A stretch of DNA of 64,000 bases from Mytilisepta virgata (lineage: Eukaryota > Mollusca > Bivalvia > Mytilida > Mytilidae). The position numbers were made by a program, and so were the translations under genes. Position 1 is the first letter of the stretch; each line of letters begins with the position of its first letter. Shown here one piece after another: positions 57,198-64,000 of this stretch. The notes beneath the pieces are model-generated. The model did not search any database. It had not been told where the DNA came from and saw nothing but the letters and a program-made list of their open reading frames with translations. The stretch covers positions 43,319,979 to 43,383,978 of the forward strand of contig CM051519.1 of the NCBI GenBank assembly GCA_028015205.1, read 5' to 3'.

Positions 57198-57276
57198 TTA
57201 GATATATTTCCAAGTCACTCTCTCCTTCCACAGAGTTAAATCTATGTCTGGCAGATCATCACAGAACACTAAGTTG
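57198..57276 (-). CDS. Second peroxidase, exon 12 (terminal)
   Basis: TATATACAG, then 25 codons and TAA at 57200-57198. It encodes FCDDLPDIDLTLWKERVTW. It shares 40 identical bases with the plus-strand terminal exon, then diverges. Confidence 0.88.
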
Positions 57277-60200
57277 CTGTATATAAGAATAAAAGACATT
57301 GCTAAACATAAAATGTTTTCATATATATATATATAAAATTTTTAAAATAATTATCACTGTAACTGAAAACGTAGATAAAAGAAAGTATTTAGTTTGGATG
57401 GGATGATAGTATTATGTACCCACTTTTTAATGCCTGTCTAATTTTAAAGCTTATTTTTGCCCCCCCCCCCCCCCCTTCCTCCTGAAAAACACACATAATC
57501 GTAAACATGAATAAAATATCGAATAGAATCCTGTTTTTTTTTAATATTTAAGCATATTTTCTTATATAAAAGTAAGGTATAGTGGATTTATAAAGCACTT
57601 GACTTGGTGAAAGAACATATGTTTGAGAGCAGACGTATCATCAGAATTAGGAAATTGTTGGGAATGCTAAAGAGTAGTGCTAAATTAATGCTCATAGCGA
57701 AAGGTTTGTTTTGCGTACAATTGCACATTTCTGGATTATATTTTTACTTTCTCCCAGATAGAAACATTTCAAGCTTAATATTAATTAAAATATATTGAAC
57801 CAGAAGTGTGAGTGACCTCACTGGGTGATAACCTCCGCTTAAAAGCTTTAGACATGTAAACCCTTAAGTTGGATTATCTATTGGATGCATCCGGCGATAT
57901 TTATCTTGCTTCAAGTACATCTACATATGACAAACCTTCATATAAACATATGATGACCAACCTTCATATAAAGTTTCATCAAAATCCAATGAACTGTTTA
58001 GGATGAGTTGCTCTTACAAGCTTTAAACATGTAAAGCCCTTAATTTGGATTATCTCCCTTTGCAAGCATCCGGCGATAATTATCTTGCTTCATGCACATC
58101 TACATATGATGCTTACCTTCATATAAAGTTTCATAAAAATCCATAGAACGGTTAAGAAGGAGTTGCGCTTACAAGACATACATATATGGACAGACAGAAT
58201 TCAAAAAAAAATTTGGAGGGGGTATAATAAAAGGTAAACTACTTACTTTTTTTTTGACGGAATAGTAAAGACATCCTCAGCTATAACATCCAACCCAAAA
58301 TTTGAGCAGAAAATTTTGGAAAGCAACGAAGCAGTTTTGATGGAATTTAGTTGTCCTGTAAAAATATTGAGGGTAATGGATTTAATATTTAACAAAATAT
58401 ATTTCAGTAAATTAGTTCAACTTATCGATGTTAGATTATTTTGTTAGTAAAAAAGTTTCCACTTAATTTATATAAACCACTATAGCTTAAGTTATCATTT
58501 TAAACTCTCCTGCTTGTTGGCAAAATTCTATCAAACTTCGTGACTGGACATTTTGCTGCATCTTAATTAAACTGTTTTTATTTTCATTTCCACTTTTGTT
58601 GTTTTCACCTTTCGTATAATAACCTTGGATAAATCTTCCATTTTTCTTGTACAGTGAAAACGAAGCTGTTTTCACCCTAAAACATGAACAGGTTTACCTC
58701 TCGTGAATCCAAAATCCTGATCTTCAGATTCATACCAAAATCTATCTCCAGTTTTGAAGAGTTCAAACTGTTTACCAATTACACATGCAAATGTTGGACC
58801 TACAGTGCCATCTGGCCCTTCCTCCAATAAACCACCAATGAAAAAATCAATATCATCAACGCTACTGAAAATTTAGAGGATTTGGTACCTATAGTTAGTG
58901 TAAACATGAATTAATTAAGTAAGGCAAAGAATATTCATGCCCACATTTTTACTTTGATACCAGTAGAATTTCTCGGTCTGATAATTGTCTTTCATAACAT
59001 TTATAATTGATTTCATAAAGTGCATCATTAATTGAATTTAGTATTTATTCAAGATTAACAATCATCAAATATATGCATCACCAACTAGATGCTCCCATGA
59101 GCCTGTATCGCTCACCTGGACTAAGTCATCTTGACTGGCAGCATAGAACATTGCTGTCAAATTCCGACTGGCACACTGGTTTCAAACCAGATGATCTTTC
59201 AGTGATTTTCCCCATTAGGTCTTATGTTAAACTATGTTGCAGTCTGGCAACCATCTCCAATGGCGGACAGGGTCATCGAATATAATTCCGACAGAGGACC
59301 ATCTGACAACCATTGCTGCCAAGTTTTGTTCCAATTGGGCCGGTGGTTTCATACAAGAAGACCTTTTAGTAAATTTTCCAAAGGTACTGTTAAACTATTT
59401 TCGGCTCTGGCAACCATCTTGTAAGGCGAGCGGGATCATTGGAATTATTGTGAAAGAGGAACACTTAAGAACCATTGTTTTCCAGTTTTTTCCAATCGGC
59501 CAAGCAGTTTAAGACAAGATCTTTCAGTAAATTCAGAGTCCTATGTTAACCTATGTTCAGCTCTGGCAGCCATCTTGGATGATGGACGAGGTAATCGGAT
59601 ATAATTCTGAAAGAAAACCACCTAAGAACCATTGCTGCCAAGTTTTGTTTCAATTGGCCCAGTGGTTTCAGAGAAGAAGATCTTTAAGAGAAAGGTTACG
59701 ACGACGACGACAGACGCCAAGTGGTGACAATAGCTCATCTGGGCTTTTGGGCCTTAATATTTTTACAAAACGAATCGAAATTATAGGTAAAATTCTAATA
59801 TATGGTAAATCTAAGAACAAAATAACCTTTAGAATTTTTTTTATAGCGAAAAGTATTTTCCCTTTTCTCAGTTATTTTTTGGCGGGAAGTAAATAAAATT
59901 CTATTCTTTATTACCAAAACTTAAAATTTTAAACATATAAGCACGTATAACAAACGATTGGAATAATGTGTTCATCATGTCTGTGTTCCAGATATTTTAC
60001 GATAACATGTTTATTTCTAATAAGTACCGCAAATACATTGTAAGCAATATAAAAAAAACACACGAAATTAAAGTTGCTATGGAGACAAAACAAGTCCAGT
60101 GACCCCATAATTTATTTCAGTCATTTGATTCTCCAGATAAAAATTTGAAACAAAAACCACCTGTAGAATTGAATAGGCAGTTTGGTCTTAATCATATAAT

Positions 60201-63200
60201 TGACAATTTTAATTAAAAAAAAAAAAGGATCAACATAATATAATGGTGGACAGCATTATAATTGTTAACGAAATACATACTTGTATATACTGGCAAGTTT
60301 TATTCCAGTATTTCCCAACTGGTGAAAATTGTGTAATTTCTTTAGGCCACAAAATTCTCGCCATTTGTTGTAACCTGGTATACCCTGATCTCGTTCTCGT
60401 TGAATGTTCAGAGAAACCAGATCTTTTCCTGGAGGACTTTTTAGCGTAAAGAGTTTGTCACGGACTGCATCAGCCAAAAATCTAAAAATACATGGAATAA
60501 AAAGTTCAGTTAAAGGGGGAACATGTTTCTTTATGTTAAGACAAAATTAAAACTGAATGGCTTATTACGTTAATTTTGTAACGGAACTCATGTGCAGTCA
60601 TCCGTACACAAAAGGCATGCGTGTATTGATGTAGTGGACATCTTCATCTCTTAACATATATTTTCATTGTTACTTGAATGGAACATAGATACGATCTTAC
60701 ATTTATGTGACGAAAAATGATTTATTAACCTGATGAATACTTTTGGGTGGTCAAACGACTTATGAAGTGTTTGCAAATCATCAGTTTATATATACTCTCC
60801 CAAAAAAGAAACGCAACATGTGAACAAATTTTATTTGCTTCAAATTTTCAACATCATTTTGAATACAAAAATAAGCGTCACATTACACTGAAATTTGGCA
60901 GACTGGTTGTTCAGACTTTAAAGTTCATTAAAATGTATCACATTAAAGCCCATGGCGTTCAAATGACGTCATTTCAAATTCAATATCTGTTGTGACCACC
61001 ATTAACGTGTTACACAGCACGAACCCGTCTCGGCATAAACTCGATCAATCGACGAATACAGTCTTGCAGAATTCTCTCCCATTCTTGGCCAAGAGCCGGC
61101 AGCAGTTCTTGCAGAGTTTTGCTGGTTGACGACTGCGCACGTTTATGCCGGGCTCATCTCTGTATCGAGCGGCCTTTAGGTTGTCGGGAATGTACACCAG
61201 TTGAGTGTTTCGGGCGTAGGATATGGCAATCCACATCATCACACTTCCTCCCCTGAAATTGTCGACCTCAAGGACGCAGTTCCTTGCGAACCTCTCATTC
61301 CGGCGTCTGTAGACACGTGTCCGGCCATGTCGTCCTAGGTCGGCCAAAACGTTGAAGGTCAGCTGTTGAACTTGATTGCTGGAACCGTTGCAAGAGTCTG
61401 TAAATTGTGCTCCGGTGAACATTATAAAGTCTAGGGACTGCATTCTCTGATTCACCGACCTGGAGACGACCACTGACGATGTTCCGGGTAACTGTGTCTA
61501 TTCTTGGCGTATCGTAGCAGCGTCGAGAAACAATTTAACGACTAAAGTCAATTAAACGGTTATGTGTCTTTTATACCCATCAAACCCGCTTAAAAATAAG
61601 CCATGATTCGCATGTGGAACTGTCCTACTTATTCCCGTACGCCTTCCTCGCGCAGCAATACACACCCTGACCCGGAAAGGTCACGTGTGATCAACAGCCA
61701 CTATCATGATTTTAAATTCAATTATCGTACATTTAAATGTTAACATAATCATGTTTTCATGTTTCAATCACGCAAATGTTTGAGAAAATTCATGTTTGGA
61801 AAAAAATGTAGGATGTTGCGCTCTTTTTTTTTGAGAGTATAATTTCCATTAAAATATAACGGGAAAAATTTAAAAATCAGTTTTCTTAAAATAATGTTTA
61901 TATCGCTTTAGAATGGTTCCGGTAAAATTCATATCGCGACGAAACATTTTTGTTTTTTTACTCTACCATAAGACAGTAAACGCCATAATCTCTGGGAAAA
62001 TGAAACCTACTTGTAGTTTGTAAAACGTGAGGACATTCCTTACATCATTACACACCAGATCATCAATTTATCTGGTGAATAGCATATATAAGTCTTTGCT
62101 GAGGTTCTAAGCTTGTACCCTGTTTTCGACCTCGATCTTAATTTAATTAGGATTACACGTTTTCTTGCCCAAAGTTAGTGGCTTATTTCCGGGTAATCCT
62201 GCTTCCTGTACCAATAAAAGCTTACATCACCTAATCGTACTGGACATGTTGTTTAGCCAAAATAAACAAACATATGAATTATTCATCTAGTTTTTACATA
62301 TCATACTGTCATATCAACATGAATCACTAATATTTATTTGAATATTCATGGGATAACGAAATATCATTTGTCTAAGTAATTTACTTCTTGTTCATACGTC
62401 TTATCAGGGATTTTTTAGTTCAAGTCAAGTAGGGCTCGTCTAGATATTCCACAGTCATTATCAAAAAAGGAAGCTACCTACTTTTCTGTTTATCGATAAT
62501 TCATTTTTTTCCCGAAAAATATCACTTTTTTTATAACTCATTCTAATGTGCACTATTTTTCATAGCGGAAGAAGTTTGTAATGCGGTTGACCAATCATTG
62601 GCGCGTGATATTAACATTTTCATCAGACGCTAAGATAAGTAGATCCTTCCGCATTACGTCATACAATGTATTGCCTGATATTTAAAGCGAAACAGCCTGT
62701 GTGTGATACTCGAAAATATTACGCAAAAAGATCAAAGGAAATATGTACGATTTGCCGATAATATTAAATAAGTTAATTAGTGCTATAATAAGCAAAGTAT
62801 CTTACTTGTCTATTTTTTGTGCTGGCTTAACAGTCAACCACCTAGCAAAATTTTCAATGTTGTTACCAAGATCTTTTTGCCAAAGATGAGGACTTTCCAA
62901 ATTATCTTCTAGTTTGTTGAACATTACTGTTTCAAAGTCATCTAGTAGAAGTGACTGATCTGGCATTATCTGTGAATGGCCGTACCGCCAAGCAATGCCA
63001 AAGCCGTTTAAAATTGAGGCGTCTACACAATCGTCATAAACCTCATTAAAACCCCTTTTCTTAGACAACAATTGAAATTTTCTCATGGTTTTCTTGTCTA
63101 ATATAGTTGGAAGAAAGTGATTATATGTTATATGCTGAACAACAGCAGCAATGATTCTTCTTGTTTCTTGAAAAACTTTCTCGTATGACCAATGAGGATT

Positions 63201-63938
63201 CAGGTAGTGTAGATGTGTAGCTATTCTATTGTGTTCTCTGACGAATACCAAGTGATTCAATCCCAAGTTTGGTGCTTCGCTGACTCTACTATCCCCTAAA
63301 ATGTTAAGAGGTGTAAATCTATTTTACCATTACACCGAACTAATGTATTAATAGCTGTTTTGAATTTTGATTTGAGCTTTCTTTCATAGATACATTTTAC
63401 CCAATAATTATTTCACAAATATTTACTTTGTAATGTTGTATCTTTCATTTTTTGTTGTATTATTCCATGTTGTTGAATTTTTGACATTAACAGGTACAAG
63501 AATTCAATGTTACAAATTATGTCTCATCAGCAGAACGTACGGCCAAAAATACTGAAGGAAAAAGCAGTGACTCAAAATGTTGGTATTTAGATTGTTTTTA
63601 TGTTTGTTGTGTATTTGATTCACATTGTGAGATTGTATAACAAATATAGATAATATCTAATTTCTCTAAATATGTGTAATTTGTTGAAATAACTTGAAGA
63701 CGTGTCATTTAATCGAATAGATGTGTCGTGATCTATGTCCCTCAAAATGTCTTGAAATTAAATTCAATGATTATTATCACTGAATCTTCTTTTTTTTTTG
63801 TCTTAAAGGCTCTACCGCGAAGTTACAACAAACTTTTCTTACCGGCTAAAGGACATCTGTCTTTGGATGGATCAATTTTAAAACAACCCCCACCGTCAAT
63901 TGTTGGAAGCAGATTCCCCGGGTCTGTCTTCATCAAAA
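57198..63938 (-). CDS. Second heme peroxidase, 3' part (exons 7-12), running off the right edge
   Basis: Minus-strand exons 63938-63843, 63295-62806, 60481-60281, 58864-58698, 58355-58247 and 57276-57198 match plus-strand exons 7-12 in order, phase and nearly in length (96, 490, 201, 167, 109, 79 nt). Arg and Glu of the heme pocket (GDSRVSEAP), REHNR and the proximal His (WRYGHSQI) are present, so it may be active, but the usual RGRDHG motif reads RERDQG. The C-terminus is shorter and differs after DLTLW. The 5' exons, with the signal peptide and distal His, would lie right of 64000. It is a tail-to-tail paralog of the gene ending at 50500. Confidence 0.92.
57835..58205 (+). repeat. ~175-bp tandem duplication ending in a GGACAGACAG tail
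   Basis: AGCTTTARACATGTAAA, GCATCCGGCGATAWTTATCT and CTTCATATAAAGTTTCATMA occur twice in order. The end reads ATATGGACAGACAG, resembling other arrays in the window. Confidence 0.6.
58247..58355 (-). CDS. Second peroxidase, exon 11
   Basis: 109 nt, from TTTTTACAG to an A-rich end with GTAAGT. It encodes GQLNSIKTASLLSKIFC. Confidence 0.9.
58698..58864 (-). CDS. Second peroxidase, exon 10
   Basis: 167 nt between TTTTCAG and AGAG|GTAAAC. About 7 of 56 residues differ from the plus-strand exon, all outside a central 84-bp identical block. Confidence 0.93.
59075..59755 (+). repeat. Repeat element with three ~160-bp monomers and matching ends
   Basis: It starts with ATGCTCCCATGAGCCTGTAT and CGCTCACCTGG. 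Monomers near 59215, 59385 and 59535 carry CTATGTT...CTGGCARCCATC and CCATTGCTGCCAAGTTTTGT. It ends with ACGACGACGACAGACGCCAA and AGCTCATCTGGGCTTTTGGG. It lies in intron 9 of the second peroxidase. Confidence 0.65.
60281..60481 (-). CDS. Second peroxidase, exon 9
   Basis: 201 nt. It encodes FLADAVRDKLFTLKSPPG and LNIQRERDQGIPGYNKW. Gly to Glu and His to Gln changes fall in a motif that is nearly invariant in the family. Confidence 0.93.
60793..61839 (-). mobile_element. Tc1/mariner-like DNA transposon, 1.05 kb, defective
   Basis: The ends are inverted: TACTCTCCCAAAAAAGAAAC at the left mirrors TACTCTCAAAAAAAAAGAGC at the right (reverse complement), both reaching GCAACAT. TA flanks both ends, the Tc1 target-site signature. 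Inside is a broken transposase on the minus strand. It lies in intron 8 of the second peroxidase. Confidence 0.8.
61010..61560 (-). pseudogene. Tc1-like transposase remnant
   Basis: GRHGRTRVYRRRNERFA and GGSVMMWIAISY are the DDE-domain blocks of Tc1-type transposases. After ARYRDE a deletion removes the central catalytic part and shifts frame. The C-terminal block (EWERILQDCIRRLIEFMPRR) is in another frame and ends at 61010. Confidence 0.78.
62109..62275 (+). mobile_element. SINE-like repeat, family B (diverged)
   Basis: TTTTCGACCTCGATCTTAAT, TTTCCGGGTAATCCTGCTTC and CCAATAAAAGC match the family in order. It lies in intron 8 of the minus-strand peroxidase. Confidence 0.4.
62806..63295 (-). 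CDS. Second peroxidase, exon 8
   Basis: 490 nt, one codon shorter than its paralog (GIAWRYGHSQI versus GVAPWRYGHSQI). It carries the catalytic Arg/Glu segment, VREHNRIA and the proximal His. The donor is GACAA|GTAAGA. Confidence 0.95.
63843..63938 (-). CDS. Second peroxidase, exon 7
   Basis: 96 nt between GTTTTTAG and GCCG|GTAAGA on the minus strand. It encodes NLLPTIDGGGCFKIDP and ends CPLAG. Confidence 0.9.
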
Positions 63939-64000
63939 CTAAAAACAAACGAAAATAATGTAATTTATACTTTTGTCAATCGCATTCTCAGATAGCTACA

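Noticed and set aside
61045..61473. 142-aa ORF as an intact host gene
   Set aside because: It contains Tc1 transposase blocks, lies between terminal inverted repeats with TA ends, and has a deletion plus frameshift.

Overview
This is an animal nuclear genome window: it is AT-rich, intron-rich, has GT/AG splice sites and is full of dispersed and tandem repeats. The repeat style (tRNA-type SINEs, (GGCGGGC)n leaders followed by ~120-175 bp monomer arrays) and the type of heme peroxidase suggest a marine bivalve, probably a mussel-like one. That identification is inference; no species marker is visible.

Left third (about 2.2-25.6 kb). One minus-strand gene can be reconstructed from splice sites and reading phase as five coding exons: 25565-25513, exon 2, exon 3, a long exon 4 and 3326-2189. 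The product is 1069 aa, has an N-terminal coiled coil and I do not recognise it. Most of the gene lies inside a 9.38-kb direct tandem duplication (6366-15748 and 15749-25129). I see only two differences between the copies, each one base in a homopolymer. The duplication cuts exon 4 of the right copy. Nested on the opposite strand in the large intron 3 of each copy is an intronless 105-aa gene. Its 3' end carries a perfect replication-dependent histone mRNA stem-loop 37 nt after the stop codon, although the protein is not a histone. This is the most unusual item in the window.

Middle (29.7-50.5 kb). A complete animal heme peroxidase gene lies on the plus strand. It has 12 phase-consistent exons and encodes 594 aa with a signal peptide. 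Its introns contain a broken LINE reverse transcriptase, SINEs and several minisatellite-like arrays.

Right (50.5-64 kb). After a 161-bp tandem array and a decayed peroxidase exon 8 copy comes a second peroxidase gene in convergent orientation on the minus strand. Exons 7-12 are inside the window and the 5' exons lie beyond the right edge. One of its introns holds a Tc1-like element with recognisable terminal repeats and a broken transposase. The two peroxidases share an 84-bp identical block inside otherwise diverged exons, which suggests gene conversion.

The remaining sequence is introns and intergenic repeats. Splice assignments were made by eye from consensus and phase, without transcript evidence.
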